Shown: positions 1 to 8,710, numbered from the stretch's first letter. The stretch is DNA of 64,000 bases from Paenibacillus_E violae (GCF_032461945.1 NZ_JAWCUD010000016.1:1-64000), one strand, 5' to 3'. Notes: generated from the letters alone by a model not told the origin. A program made the numbers and translations.

Positions 1-116
1 GGTGATGATGGCGGAGGGGACCCACGCGTTCCCATCTCGAACACGACCGTTAAGCCCTCCAGCGTCGATGGTACTTGAACCGCAGGGTTCTGGGAGAGTA
101 GAACGTTGCCAAGCAC
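1..116 (+). rRNA. rrf: 5S ribosomal RNA, 5' end just outside the window
   Basis: The stretch carries the Gram-positive 5S hallmarks: the loop-A/B segment CCCATCTCGAACACG, then the GATGGTACT loop and the closing arm GTTGCCAAGC, which pairs with GGTGATGATGGCGG at the left edge. The first few bases are probably missing. It should be the last gene of an rrs-rrl-rrf operon to the left. No tRNA follows it. Confidence 0.93.
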
Positions 117-120
117 AATG

Positions 121-159
121 AAAAACCTTACAAGGAGAAATCCTCGTAAGGTTTTTTTC
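121..159 (+). terminator. rRNA operon terminator
   Basis: AAACCTTAC and GTAAGGTTT arms with inner AGGA/TCCT close around GAAA and run into seven or more T residues. This is a strong intrinsic terminator directly behind the 5S gene. Confidence 0.9.
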
Positions 160-202
160 TTTATTCTTTACTGTCTTTACCGGGAGCCCATACATAGCTC
201 AA

Positions 203-382
203 CTGTAAAAACTACAGTAAAATTAACACGGCTCCCCGCATTTTGAACGAATAGCTGCATTTCCTACAGCAAATTTAAGAGAATGACCCGGAATAACCGG
301 TTTCTCCTGAATCAGCTGCACCTTTTACATTTAAGCTAGCTATGTGGATGATGAGGAGGGCAATTACCTGCACTTTCTGCAG
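203..382. repeat. F-F-R-R intergenic element, family A, copy 1
   Basis: Four related motifs of about 20 bp: forward at 203 (CTGTAAAAACTACAGTAAA) and 255 (CTGCATTTCCTACAGCAAA), inverted at 313-330 and 369-382 (ending TTTTACAT and TTCTGCAG). The pairs are spaced exactly 52 bp, and F2 start to R1 end is 76 bp. No coding frame is supported. The 119-815 gap holds this element and a second one at 420-618, then only a probable promoter region before the chromate genes. Confidence 0.75.
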
Positions 383-419
383 TAAAGTTGGATGAACGAG
401 AGACATAAAGAGCATCATT

Positions 420-618
420 GCCTCGTTATGTTGTATTAAATACAACATAAAAGGGACATTTCTGATACGAAATAGCCTCTCGTTGCATAAAATACAAACA
501 TTTCACCAGAATATGCGGAAAAAAGGCTCGCCACTCAAATGAAAGTTGCACTATGTACAACGAAGAGGCAATCTCTCGCTATTTTGCGTGATTTAAATGC
601 ACAAAGTACAACATAGGC
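420..618. repeat. F-F-R-R intergenic element, family C
   Basis: Motif 1 (420-452) starts GCCTCGTTATGTTGTA and is itself a palindrome around TTAA. Motif 2 (475-503) starts GCCTCTCGTTGCATA. Motif 3 (542-569) and motif 4 (587-618) are the inverted forms, ending ACAACGAAGAGGC and ACAACATAGGC. Spacings are 55 and 49 bp. The order and size match the family A element beside it, but the motif sequence is unrelated. Confidence 0.7.
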
Positions 619-815
619 GATGCAGGAGTGCTTGCTGGTAAGCTGAGAGCCCAAAGAAACCAAACATTGTTTGTCATTTTTACAAAAGTGCGGATAGAAT
701 CAGATAAATCATATAAACTTAGATTACAATAAGGCAAAGTTTACTTTGATGCCTGCTTGCAGATGTATGTACATATAGATGCTGAAGTTGCCAACAAGAG
801 ATAGGAGTGATGCGT

Positions 816-1400
816 GTGGGAAATGCATATGTTCAGATTGGAATGGCGATGCTGCGTACGGGAATTCTGGGATATGGCGGTGGACCGTCTATAGTCCCGT
901 TAGTCCGGTATGAGGCAGTGACGCGTTTTCAATGGATGAAAGATGAGGAGTTCATGGAGGTACTGGCCATAGCGAATACGCTGCCGGGACCCATTGCAAC
1001 GAAGTTAGCCGGGTATCTGGGCTACCGACTTAAAGGAACAGCTGGAGCAGCCGTTGGGGTGCTTGCGCACATTGTGCCTACCTGTGTGGCGATGATGGGG
1101 TTATATTCATTTATTCAATTTTTTAGTACGTCGCATGTGATCAAAGGGATGATAGCAGCTGTTGTGCCGATTGTGGCGGTGATGCTGGGTGTCATGGCGT
1201 ATGAGTTTGGGGAGAAAGCCATCAAGGGATTGGGCTGGGTGGCAGGCATTACTTTTTTCGTGATCTCTTTCTTGCTGCTTCAGACGTTTTCTGTGCATCC
1301 GGCGATTGTCATTTTTCTCTTCCTCCTATATGGTGCCTTCCATCATAAACTCAAGGATAAGTGGAAGAAGAGACGGCTGGGGACTGGTGAGGACGCATGA
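816..1400 (+). CDS. Short-chain chromate transporter, N-type half (ChrA/CHR family)
   Basis: A single CHR domain of 194 residues, half the length of the long-chain ChrA proteins. The family signature GYGGGPSIVPLV lies near residue 20 and the second conserved block NTLPGPIATKLAGYLGY near residue 60; the rest is hydrophobic membrane segments. In B. subtilis such half-size pairs (YwrA/YwrB) act together in chromate efflux, probably as a heterodimer. I chose the GTG at 816 because AGGAG at 803-807 sits 8 bases upstream; the in-frame GTG at 807 and ATG at 810 overlap or abut that site. The next gene overlaps its stop codon, so the two are translationally coupled. The actual anion carried cannot be read from sequence. 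Confidence 0.85.
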   Translation: MGNAYVQIGMAMLRTGILGYGGGPSIVPLVRYEAVTRFQWMKDEEFMEVLAIANTLPGPIATKLAGYLGYRLKGTAGAAVGVLAHIVPTCVAMMGLYSFIQFFSTSHVIKGMIAAVVPIVAVMLGVMAYEFGEKAIKGLGWVAGITFFVISFLLLQTFSVHPAIVIFLFLLYGAFHHKLKDKWKKRRLGTGEDA

Positions 1401-1930
1401 TGGAATGGTGGCATTTATTGGTTAGTTTTTTTCTGGCAAACGTGTTTGGATACGGAGGAGGACCTTCTTCGATACCATTGATGTATCAGGAGATTGTCAC
1501 GAACCATGACTGGATGACCAGCAGCGAGTTCTCTAACATGCTGGCGCTAGGGAATGCCCTGCCGGGGCCGATCGCGACGAAAATTGCCGCTTATGTCGGG
1601 TTTCAACTCGGCGGATGGGTCGGGGTTTTGGTGGCTGTAGCGGCAACGGTGGTTCCGTCGATTATCGCACTCATCATTTTATTGAATATCCTGCAGAAAT
1701 ATAAGCAATCTCCTGTGATAAAAGGAATGACGCTGCTTGTGCAGCCCGTAATTGCAATCATGATGGTGCTGGTTACATGGAGCAGCATGGTGGAATCTAC
1801 AAAGACAATCGGATATCTTCAATTTATTGGCATCGCGGCAGTGGCATTCTATCTCATTCAAAAGAGAAAGATTCATCCTGCTTTTGTCATTGTGGCCGGC
1901 TTTGTATACGGCGGCATCTTTCTTTCCTAG
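1397..1930 (+). CDS. Short-chain chromate transporter, second half (ChrA/CHR family)
   Basis: A 177-residue CHR-domain protein with the same GYGGGPSSIPL and NALPGPIATKIAAYVGF signatures as its upstream partner, to which it is clearly paralogous. It overlaps that gene by 4 bp (ATGA), which indicates coupled translation and a two-subunit transporter. The start is ATGATG at 1397-1402; the second ATG (1400) has the better spacing, 6 bases, to AGGA at 1390-1393. A strong terminator follows, so the pair forms its own unit, with transcription beginning in the 620-800 region. Chromate is the family substrate; another oxyanion is possible. Confidence 0.85.
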   Translation: MMEWWHLLVSFFLANVFGYGGGPSSIPLMYQEIVTNHDWMTSSEFSNMLALGNALPGPIATKIAAYVGFQLGGWVGVLVAVAATVVPSIIALIILLNILQKYKQSPVIKGMTLLVQPVIAIMMVLVTWSSMVESTKTIGYLQFIGIAAVAFYLIQKRKIHPAFVIVAGFVYGGIFLS

Positions 1931-1943
1931 AGAGCGATTAGCT

Positions 1944-1996
1944 AAGGAGCAGTCACAAAACGTCTGTTGAGACGCTTTGTGACTGCTCCTTTTTTA
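1944..1996 (+). terminator. Terminator after the chromate transporter pair
   Basis: AAGGAGCAGTCACAAA and its inverted copy close over a GTTG loop with an inner GTCT/AGAC stem, followed by TTTTTT. The stem is about 20 bp. Confidence 0.9.
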
Positions 1997-2088
1997 TATT
2001 CGCGTTATGTTAGTTGACGCTACTTTTGGCGCTTAGCACAAAGTATGAGGTATTTTTCGTGTACAGCGCTAATAAGATGTGATGTTAA

Positions 2089-2118
2089 TTGACGTATATT
2101 TCACCTGAACAGTATAGT
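2089..2118 (+). promoter_or_regulatory. Candidate SigA promoter of the nup/puc transporter genes
   Basis: TTGACG (2089-2094), 18 bp, TATAGT (2113-2118). The -35 is embedded in TGTTAATTGACG, which recurs as TGTTAGTTGACG at 2008 and as GTTAGTTGAC at the pucC promoter (15995). This repeated sequence is a candidate operator. Confidence 0.6.
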
Positions 2119-2209
2119 GGAAAAAATGGATAGAAGTATGGAGCAGCAGCAGATCCTTCATGGGGAGATGCTGTTTTGAGCATATGCGGTTATAAGAGGA
2201 GGGGCGCGA

Positions 2210-3748
2210 TTGAAGAAAGAGGAGCAGTACTCCGTTGAGATGATCCGGATTGTGAAGCAATTTGGCTCGGTTATCGCAAATGACGAGGTGAATTTTCGGG
2301 CCAAAGCAGGAGAAATCCATGCGCTGCTCGGGGAAAATGGCGCCGGCAAAAGCACGATGATGTGCATGCTTTCCGGGGTATACCGCCCCACACATGGCGA
2401 GATCCGCTTGCATGGCGAGAAAGTGCGCATTCGATCACCTAAGGATGCTATGCGGCTTGGCATCGGCATGGTGTTTCAAAACTTCAGGCTCGTGCAGACT
2501 CTAACGGCCGCGGAGAATATTGTGCTCGGAGAAACGTCCTCATTCTGGAGAGGCCAACGTTGGTTAACGCGGAAGTCGGAGGAGATTGAGGCGATTTCCA
2601 AGCATTTTGGGCTGCCGTTCCCAGTCGACAGGCCGATCTGGCAGCTATCCGTCGGCGAACAGCAGCGGGTAGAGATTGTGAAGACGCTCTATCGCGGAGC
2701 CGACTTTATTATTTTGGATGAGCCGACGTCGGTCTTGACGCCAGGTGAAGTGGAGCAGTTGTTCGAAACGCTGAACCGCATGAAGCAGGAAGGCAAGACT
2801 GTCATTATGACAACACATAAGCTGAAAGAAGTGATGTTCGTTTCCGATCATATTTCCGTGATGCGCAAAGGAAAGATGATCGCAACGATGGCGAAATCGA
2901 AGACGAGTGAACGTGATTTGGCACAGCTGATGGTCGGCCAAGAGAGTGTAACTGCCCGAACGGTAGTGAGGGAGAAGCCATTGGACAGTCCTATGCTGGT
3001 GGTCAGCGGTTTGAATGTTTATGCAGATCAGGGACGTAAGGTGCTGGATGGGCTTCATTTTGATGTGAAGGCAGGGGAAATTGTCGGGGTTGCCGGCGTG
3101 TCAGGAAATGGGCAAAAAGAGCTCGCGGAAGTGTTATCGGGTCTTCGCTCATGGAAAGACGGTGACATCCAATTCGATGGCCGTTCGCTGCGCAATGGTT
3201 CCATACGGGGAGCTATCGAGCAAGGCATAGCCCATGTGCCAGAGAGCCGAATGAAGAGCGGTCTCGCTGGCAGTTTGGGAGCGGTCGATAATCTGCTTTT
3301 CAAAACTTACCGCTCTCCCGAACGCTCGCGCTTCGGCCTGCTACGCACAGAGAAGAATAGGAATTGGTCGCAGAAGCTTGTTGAGCTCTTTGATGTGAAG
3401 ACGCCGGGAATCGATGCGCCAGTGCACCACTTGTCGGGTGGCAATCAACAAAAGCTTCTCTTCGCTAGGGAAGTGGACCTCGATCCGAAGCTGATGGTAG
3501 CGGTACATCCAACACAAGGGCTCGATGTAGGTGCAACAGCTGGCGTACACGATCTTTTAGAGGGGTTGCGGAAAAAGGGGCGTTCGGTCCTGCTCATATC
3601 CGAGGACTTGGATGAGGTGCTGCAGCTATCGGACCGGATTATGGTCATGTACGGCGGACGCATCGTGGGCAATATAGCCCGAGAGGAAGCGAACCGCGAA
3701 TATATCGGTATGCTGATGGCTGGGTCAGAGGAGGAGGACGCAGGATGA
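2210..3748 (+). CDS. nupO: Nucleoside/purine ABC transporter ATP-binding protein (NupO/YufO-like)
   Basis: 512 residues with two fused nucleotide-binding domains, the length and layout of B. subtilis NupO and of sugar importers such as RbsA. The first domain has Walker A GENGAGKST (about residue 43), signature LSVGEQQRVEI and Walker B FIILDEPTS. The second has the degenerate P-loop GVSGNGQKEL and the signature LSGGNQQKLL, as usual for this family. It starts at a TTG behind AGGAGGGG (2196-2203). It overlaps the first permease gene by 4 bp. Its likely partner lipoprotein lies 14 kb downstream at 19845. The neighbouring uricase and allantoin genes suggest purine, nucleoside or ureide import rather than the guanosine-specific role known in B. 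subtilis. Confidence 0.85.
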   Translation: MKKEEQYSVEMIRIVKQFGSVIANDEVNFRAKAGEIHALLGENGAGKSTMMCMLSGVYRPTHGEIRLHGEKVRIRSPKDAMRLGIGMVFQNFRLVQTLTAAENIVLGETSSFWRGQRWLTRKSEEIEAISKHFGLPFPVDRPIWQLSVGEQQRVEIVKTLYRGADFIILDEPTSVLTPGEVEQLFETLNRMKQEGKTVIMTTHKLKEVMFVSDHISVMRKGKMIATMAKSKTSERDLAQLMVGQESVTARTVVREKPLDSPMLVVSGLNVYADQGRKVLDGLHFDVKAGEIVGVAGVSGNGQKELAEVLSGLRSWKDGDIQFDGRSLRNGSIRGAIEQGIAHVPESRMKSGLAGSLGAVDNLLFKTYRSPERSRFGLLRTEKNRNWSQKLVELFDVKTPGIDAPVHHLSGGNQQKLLFAREVDLDPKLMVAVHPTQGLDVGATAGVHDLLEGLRKKGRSVLLISEDLDEVLQLSDRIMVMYGGRIVGNIAREEANREYIGMLMAGSEEEDAG

Positions 3749-4866
3749 GTGAACAACAAACGGTCGGAACGATTCCGGTGGAAGCGAAAATCGTCAAGCG
3801 TGAGTCAGGCATACGTCTGCCGTATCGTTTGGAGATTGACCCGGTGGGTCGTGAAAGCCCCTGGTGGATGACAATTGTATCCATCATTTTGGCGCTGGTA
3901 GCTTGCGGTATTTTTATCTCACTGAATGGTATGAACCCGATTACCGTCTATGCCAAAATGCTGACAGGAGCTTTCGGCTCTTCCTTCGGCCTGACGGAGA
4001 CGTTGGTGAAGGCGATCCCGCTGCTGCTGTGCGGCTTGGGCGTATCGATTGCGTACCGGATTTCCGTATGGAATATCGGTGCGGAAGGGCAATTTTTGGC
4101 CGGTGCTATGGCGGCGACAGCGGTAACGATCTATTTTCCACATCTGCCTATGTACCTTTCAATTCCCTGTATGCTGGTGGCTAGCATCGCGGCGGGGGGA
4201 CTTTGGGGGCTGCTGACGGCGATCCCGAGAACCTATTTTCAAGTTAACGAACTGATTACTTCCCTGATGCTGAATTATGTTGCGCTGCTCGCTTTGAATT
4301 ATGCGGTATTCGGCCCATGGAAAGATCCGAAGGGTTTCAACTTCCCAGGCTCGCCGATGTTCACTGCGGCGCAATCTCTGCCTACTTTTGGCGCTTCGCG
4401 GCTCCATTTGGGCATCATTTTTGCCATCGTTGGTGTGCTGCTTTATGCGTTCGTCATTCGATATACACGTTGGGGATATGAACTGCGACTCATCGGAGCC
4501 AATGCAGAAGCGGCGCGGAATGCAGGGATAAGGATTTCCAGGCATGTGTTAGTCGTTATGGTCATTAGCGGAGGCCTGGCTGGGCTTGCTGGCATGGGGG
4601 AAGTATCGGGTGTGGCGCATCGCCTCATGTACGGAATTTCTCCGGGGTATGGGTATACGGCGATTATTGTGGCGTGGCTGGCGAAGTTGAATCCGCTTAG
4701 TCTGGTGGTTTCGTCGGTGCTTTTTGGCGGATTAATTGTTGGTGGATATAGTGTACAAACGATTGGTCTCCCGTCGTCGATTTCGTCGATGATTCAAGGA
4801 GCTATCTTATTTTTCCTGATTGCAGGCGGTATGGCGGGGAAGTTTCGCATGCGTCGTAACAGCTGA
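3745..4866 (+). CDS. nupP: ABC transporter permease, nucleoside type (NupP/YufP-like)
   Basis: 373 residues of the BPD_transp_2 (RbsC/LivH-like) permease family. A polar N-terminus of about 45 residues precedes a first membrane helix, then multiple hydrophobic segments. The conserved NIGAEGQFLAGAMAA block follows residue 110, and GYELRLIGANAEAARNAGI marks the EAA-like cytoplasmic loop that contacts the ATPase. The start overlaps the stop of the ATPase gene (ATGA). It should form the membrane channel with the product of the next gene. Family and operon position are clear; the exact substrate is not. Confidence 0.85.
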   Translation: MSEQQTVGTIPVEAKIVKRESGIRLPYRLEIDPVGRESPWWMTIVSIILALVACGIFISLNGMNPITVYAKMLTGAFGSSFGLTETLVKAIPLLLCGLGVSIAYRISVWNIGAEGQFLAGAMAATAVTIYFPHLPMYLSIPCMLVASIAAGGLWGLLTAIPRTYFQVNELITSLMLNYVALLALNYAVFGPWKDPKGFNFPGSPMFTAAQSLPTFGASRLHLGIIFAIVGVLLYAFVIRYTRWGYELRLIGANAEAARNAGIRISRHVLVVMVISGGLAGLAGMGEVSGVAHRLMYGISPGYGYTAIIVAWLAKLNPLSLVVSSVLFGGLIVGGYSVQTIGLPSSISSMIQGAILFFLIAGGMAGKFRMRRNS

Positions 4867-4912
4867 TTAACTTGAGACAACAGTAGCCATTAAGGAGAAG
4901 GGGCTGAGTGTG

Positions 4913-5842
4913 ATGGAGATCCTTACGCAATTAATTGTTTCGGCTATTTCTTCGGGGACTCCGCTGCTTTTGGCCGTGCTCGGCGGGATTCTAATCGAGA
5001 GATCCGGCATCACCCAGTTAGGGGCAGAAGGGCTTATGCTGATGGGGGCGGTAACTTCATGTCTTTTGTACATACATACCGGGAGTTTAGCTTTGGCTAT
5101 TCTCTGCGTTCTTATCGTGAGTGGACTGCTGGGACTGCTTCATGGGGTGCTGAGTGTATCGCTGCATGCGAATCAAGTGGTTTGCGGATTGGCGATGACG
5201 ATCTTCGGTACCGGTCTTAGCGCATACCTGGGTAAGCCCGTGAGCGGGCAGCCGTTGACTGGAGCGGTGCCAAAGCTTCATTTGGCATGGCTGGAGAATG
5301 TGCCTTTTTTGGGGAAGATTTTTGCGCATATGGACCTGTTTACTTGGTTTAGTTTTGTGCTGGTGCTTGTGATGCATCTGTTTATCCATCGGACTTCGTG
5401 GGGGCTGCACCTGAGAGCTGTCGGGGATAATCCTGCAACGGCAGATGTCATGGGGATACCTGTCATCGCCATTCGATATGGCTGCGTTATCATCGGTTCC
5501 ATGTTGATTGGCTTGGGAGGAGCAGATCTCCTGCTTGTGTACACGCCGACATGGAATGAAGGCATGACGTCCGGGCGTGGCTGGATTGCCGTGGCATTAA
5601 TTATTTTTGCCAGGTGGAATCCGATTCGTGCCTTGGTGTGCGCGTATTTCTTTGGGGTTTTGGATATTCTGGGTTTCCGCGTACAGCTGATTGGAAGCCA
5701 TATCCCTTCTTATTTTCTGAAAATGATTCCCTATCTCGTAACCATTCTCGTTCTTATGTACTTAGGCTGGCGTAACCGCAATAAGCCTTCGGGCGCGCCG
5801 GAAGCGCTGGGTGTTCCCTATATTAGGGAGCAAAGATTTTAA
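4913..5842 (+). CDS. nupQ: ABC transporter permease, nucleoside type (NupQ/YufQ-like)
   Basis: 309 residues, second membrane subunit of the same importer. The early block SGTPLLLAVLGGILIERSG, then LGAEGLMLMGAV, and the later loop LRAVGDNPATADVMGIPV are typical of YufQ-type permeases. It lies 46 bp after the first permease gene, with AAGGAGAAGG at 4892. ATG 4913 is preferred over the adjoining GTG at 4910. The pair of unequal permeases (373 and 309 residues) plus a double ATPase is the standard architecture of BMP-dependent nucleoside importers. Confidence 0.85.
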   Translation: MEILTQLIVSAISSGTPLLLAVLGGILIERSGITQLGAEGLMLMGAVTSCLLYIHTGSLALAILCVLIVSGLLGLLHGVLSVSLHANQVVCGLAMTIFGTGLSAYLGKPVSGQPLTGAVPKLHLAWLENVPFLGKIFAHMDLFTWFSFVLVLVMHLFIHRTSWGLHLRAVGDNPATADVMGIPVIAIRYGCVIIGSMLIGLGGADLLLVYTPTWNEGMTSGRGWIAVALIIFARWNPIRALVCAYFFGVLDILGFRVQLIGSHIPSYFLKMIPYLVTILVLMYLGWRNRNKPSGAPEALGVPYIREQRF

Positions 5843-5862
5843 ACGAACATGGAGGGTTGCCG

Positions 5863-6348
5863 ATGAATGAACCAGAGAATCACTTATTCTATTTAAAAAG
5901 ATGTGTTGAACTCTCCGTACTAGCCAGAAAGTCCGGCAATACGCCATTCGGTGCGCTGCTGGTAGGGCCGACAGGGGAAATTCTTTTGGAGCAAGGGAAT
6001 ATAGAAATAACCGAATCCAACTGTACGGGGCATGCTGAAACCACGCTGATGGAAGCGGCCTCAAAAAAATACAGCAAAGCCGAGCTATGGGCATGCACGC
6101 TGTATTCATCTGCTGAGCCGTGCGCCATGTGTGCGGGTTCTATTTATTGGGGCAACGTGGGGCGCGTTGTTTATGGCATTTCGGAGACGCGTCTGGCTGA
6201 ATTGACTGGGGCGGATGAACAGAACCCGACGTTGGATTTGCCGTGTCGGGTCGTTTTTGCTCGAGGAAGCAAACCGATACAGGTTATCGGTCCGGTTCCG
6301 GAGATTGAGGCGGAGGCTGTTGCCGCGCATGCCGGTTATTGGGGATGA
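5863..6348 (+). CDS. Nucleobase/nucleoside deaminase, guanine or cytosine deaminase type
   Basis: 161-residue zinc deaminase of the CDA superfamily. Zinc ligands are His57 in GHAET, with Glu59 as proton shuttle, and Cys87/Cys90 in EPCAMC. Size and the AGSIYWGNVGRVVYG block resemble bacterial guanine deaminase (GuaD) and tRNA/nucleoside deaminases. In this purine-degrading island a guanine deaminase feeding xanthine to the dehydrogenase is the most economical reading, but adenine, cytosine or a pterin is possible. ATG 5863 lies 6 bases after GGAGGG; an in-frame TTG at 5857 abuts that site and is rejected. It is co-directional with the permeases, 20 bp downstream. Confidence 0.7.
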   Translation: MNEPENHLFYLKRCVELSVLARKSGNTPFGALLVGPTGEILLEQGNIEITESNCTGHAETTLMEAASKKYSKAELWACTLYSSAEPCAMCAGSIYWGNVGRVVYGISETRLAELTGADEQNPTLDLPCRVVFARGSKPIQVIGPVPEIEAEAVAAHAGYWG

Positions 6349-6353
6349 AAATC

Positions 6354-6413
6354 GTTAGCCACAATGCGGTCGACCGACAATGGCTTCCGTGTTCCGTTAC
6401 GGAACGGTGGCTA
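6354..6413. repeat. Nested inverted repeat after the deaminase gene
   Basis: TTAGCCAC at 6354 and GTGGCTA ending at 6413 enclose the perfect palindrome GTTCCGTTACGGAAC (6391-6405). No T-run follows, so it is not a classical terminator. It may be an RNA-processing hairpin or a protein site. The 6349-6845 gap holds this, a family D element, a terminator and the pucL promoter. Confidence 0.4.
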
Positions 6414-6444
6414 CATGGGGGGCTGGTGGTAGAGCGGCTCTCGG

Positions 6445-6629
6445 CTAACGGACTCAGGTGCCGTTATTTGCTACTTTTAGGGGAGGATTAGTGTCTAACG
6501 GACTCACATGCCGTTATTGGCTATGAAGTTGCCTAAAACAGTGACAAAATCCATAAATAACGTCATCTCAATCGTTAGCACCTCAATTATCGCTGAATTG
6601 AGCGGAATAACGGCTTCTAAGACCGCTGC
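6445..6629. repeat. F-F-R-R intergenic element, family D
   Basis: Forward motifs CTAACGGACTCAGGTGCCGT (6445) and CTAACGGACTCACATGCCGT (6495) are 50 bp apart. Inverted relatives lie at 6552-6578 (CATAAATAACG... ending ATCGTTAG) and 6602-6629 (GCGGAATAACGGC... ending ACCGCTGC), with ends 51 bp apart. The overall plan equals that of families A, B and F, with a slightly longer centre (84 bp from F2 start to R1 end). Confidence 0.72.
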
Positions 6630-6658
6630 TTCAACCGCGATTCAGAAGCCCAAACATG

Positions 6659-6701
6659 AAAGCCGCTAGGGAGAACTCCTTGTCCCTAGCGGCTTTTTTT
6701 G
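6659..6701 (+). terminator. Intrinsic terminator before pucL
   Basis: AAGCCGCTAGGGA and TCCCTAGCGGCTT form a 13-bp stem over a short loop and end in TTTTTTT. It separates the transporter-deaminase unit from the catabolic operon. Confidence 0.9.
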
Positions 6702-6759
6702 TAATTTCACAAAAAAAGTTTCTGATGTTATGAAACTTTACAAACTTCTTTCATATAAA

Positions 6760-6788
6760 TTGACCCATGGGGATGGCGCATTTACAAT
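6760..6788 (+). promoter_or_regulatory. Candidate SigA promoter of the puc catabolic operon
   Basis: TTGACC (6760-6765), 17 bp, TACAAT (6783-6788). The octamer TGATGTTA at 6723 also occurs just before the nupO (2080) and pucC (15985) promoters. Confidence 0.65.
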
Positions 6789-6845
6789 GAAACAAATCTT
6801 GATCAAGAATGGTTAACATTTACATCGTTATCGAGGTGATGGGGA

Positions 6846-8309
6846 GTGGCGCTAACGCTTCAGGAAGTAAATGAACTGACACAAGAAGGGTTCGTCGAGA
6901 ACTTCGGCCCTTTGTTTGAACACTCCCCTTGGGTGGCGGAGCGGGCGTGGAGTTCACGGCCTTTTGCAACAAGGCAGGATCTGATCAGCAGTCTGGAAAG
7001 GGAAGTATGGCGCGCGGGTCGGGAAGAGCAGTTGGCTCTGCTGCGAGCTCATCCCGATTTGGGAACGCGAGTTCGTATGACGGACCACTCCGTAAATGAG
7101 CAGGCGGGAGCAGGCCTGAATCAGTTATCACCGGAAGAATATGAGCGGTTTCTCCAGCTTAACAAGCAGTACACGGAGGCTTTTCAGTTTCCGTTCATCA
7201 TGGCCGTCAAGGGTCAGACCAAGGAAACGATTCGCGAAGCGCTGAGCCATCGCATTCATCGAGAGGTGCAGGAGGAGATGGGCAAGGCTTTACAGGAGGT
7301 TTGCAAAATCGGGCGGTTTCGCCTAGAGGCATTGCTAGTAGACGAAGCGGAGGGGAAAGCGATGAAGAACGGATCTGAGAGAATCATGTACTACGGCAAA
7401 GGCGACGTATGGGTGTACAGGTCCTATGCAAAACCGCTAACCAATCTGACATTAATCCCTGAATCGGGTTTTGTGGGACGAGACAATGTGCTTTTTGGGA
7501 TGAATATTAAGGTGGCGGTTAGTGGGGAGAAGTTTTTCACTTCTTTTACAGAGGGGGATAACACCTTGGTCGTAGCCACGGATTCCATGAAAAATTTCAT
7601 CTTGCGCAAAGCTGGAGAATACGAAGGTGCAACGGCTGAAGGTTTTCTCGCCTTCGCAAGCCGCAAGCTGTTAGAAACATACCCGCAGATGACCGGCGTG
7701 AAAATGACGGCCGACCAGGTTGCTTTTGATCCGCTGCCGGTTCCGGGAGCCAAAGGCTTCGAGAATGGGAATCTGGTCTACCGGTATTCACAAAATGAGC
7801 ATCCGACAGCCAAAGTAGAGCTCACAAGGACGGAAGAGGGAATTGCGATTCAGGAGCACGAAGGCGGTATGGCTGATCTGAAGCTGATCAAGGTGAAGGG
7901 CAGTTCATTCGCAGGTTTTGTACGAGATGAGTATACAACACTACCAGAATCCTATGACCGCCCGCTATTTATTTTCCTGGATATTGCTTGGAGCTATGAG
8001 GAAGTGGAGGATGCGCTGGATTCGGATCTGGGACGTTATGTGGCTGCTGAGCAAATTCGGGACATCGCACATACGGTTTTTCATGAACAGCACTCGCCAT
8101 CGATTCAAAATCTCATCTACCGCATCGGACAGCGCGCATTACTAAGGTTCCCGCAGTTAAAAGAGATTCGGTTCGAATCGAATAACCGTACGTGGGAAAC
8201 CATTCTGGAACACGCCACGGCAGGTGAAGGAAAGGTGTTCACAGAGCCTAGACCGCCGTATGGTTTTCAAGGCTTTTCGATGACAAAGCGTGATCTGGAG
8301 GGCCTATGA
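6846..8309 (+). CDS. pucL: Bifunctional OHCU decarboxylase / urate oxidase (PucL)
   Basis: 487 residues, two fused enzymes as in B. subtilis PucL (494). Residues 1 to about 165 are OHCU decarboxylase (UraD): HPDLG and NEQAGAGL carry the catalytic and binding residues. From about residue 180 it is uricase: YGKGDVWVYRSYAKPL, then EGDNTLVVATDSMKN with the Thr-Lys of the active site, and late QHSPSIQNLIYRIGQ. The uricase oxidises urate to 5-hydroxyisourate; the decarboxylase later makes S-allantoin. HIU hydrolase, the intermediate step, is encoded by the next gene, which overlaps by 4 bp. It starts at a GTG behind GAGGTGAT (6833-6840). The promoter at 6760 probably drives this gene and the six that follow. 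Confidence 0.95.
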   Translation: MALTLQEVNELTQEGFVENFGPLFEHSPWVAERAWSSRPFATRQDLISSLEREVWRAGREEQLALLRAHPDLGTRVRMTDHSVNEQAGAGLNQLSPEEYERFLQLNKQYTEAFQFPFIMAVKGQTKETIREALSHRIHREVQEEMGKALQEVCKIGRFRLEALLVDEAEGKAMKNGSERIMYYGKGDVWVYRSYAKPLTNLTLIPESGFVGRDNVLFGMNIKVAVSGEKFFTSFTEGDNTLVVATDSMKNFILRKAGEYEGATAEGFLAFASRKLLETYPQMTGVKMTADQVAFDPLPVPGAKGFENGNLVYRYSQNEHPTAKVELTRTEEGIAIQEHEGGMADLKLIKVKGSSFAGFVRDEYTTLPESYDRPLFIFLDIAWSYEEVEDALDSDLGRYVAAEQIRDIAHTVFHEQHSPSIQNLIYRIGQRALLRFPQLKEIRFESNNRTWETILEHATAGEGKVFTEPRPPYGFQGFSMTKRDLEGL

Positions 8310-8662
8310 GCGCTGGACTAACAACGCACGTTTTGGATATTAGCCAAGGCAGACCTGCACAAGCGGTGCGGATAGAGTTGTACCGTCTTCAAGGGGGAAG
8401 GGCAGAGCTTCTTCGAGCGGAAATCACGAATGCAGATGGCCGATTGCAGGGACCGATGTTGAGTGGGGAAGATTTTGTACCTGGAACCTATGAATTAGTT
8501 TTCCATGTCGGAGATTATTTCAGGGAGACGGGAGTCCTTCTAACCGATCCTCCTTTTCTGGATCAAGTGCCAATCCGTTTCGGCGTTGCCGCAGCAGATA
8601 GCCATTATCATGTCCCGCTTTTGATTGCACCGTGGGGATATAACACATATAGAGGAAGCTAG
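8306..8662 (+). CDS. pucM: 5-hydroxyisourate hydrolase (PucM, transthyretin-like)
   Basis: 118 residues, the normal size of the TLP/HIUase family. The N-terminus THVLDISQGRPA and the C-terminal tetrapeptide YRGS are the family signatures, and the internal HYHVPLLIAPWGYNTYRGS block supplies active-site residues. It hydrolyses 5-hydroxyisourate to OHCU between the two activities of PucL and overlaps pucL by 4 bp. Confidence 0.95.
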   Translation: MSAGLTTHVLDISQGRPAQAVRIELYRLQGGRAELLRAEITNADGRLQGPMLSGEDFVPGTYELVFHVGDYFRETGVLLTDPPFLDQVPIRFGVAAADSHYHVPLLIAPWGYNTYRGS

Positions 8663-8710
8663 TGTTTGGTAAAAAGCGTGGCTATATCTACGTCCGAGGG
8701 AGGATTTCGC

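Noticed and set aside
203..618. CRISPR array
   Set aside because: Repeat spacing superficially suggests one, but motifs are short, diverged, partly inverted and only four per element, with no cas genes and no unique equal-length spacers.
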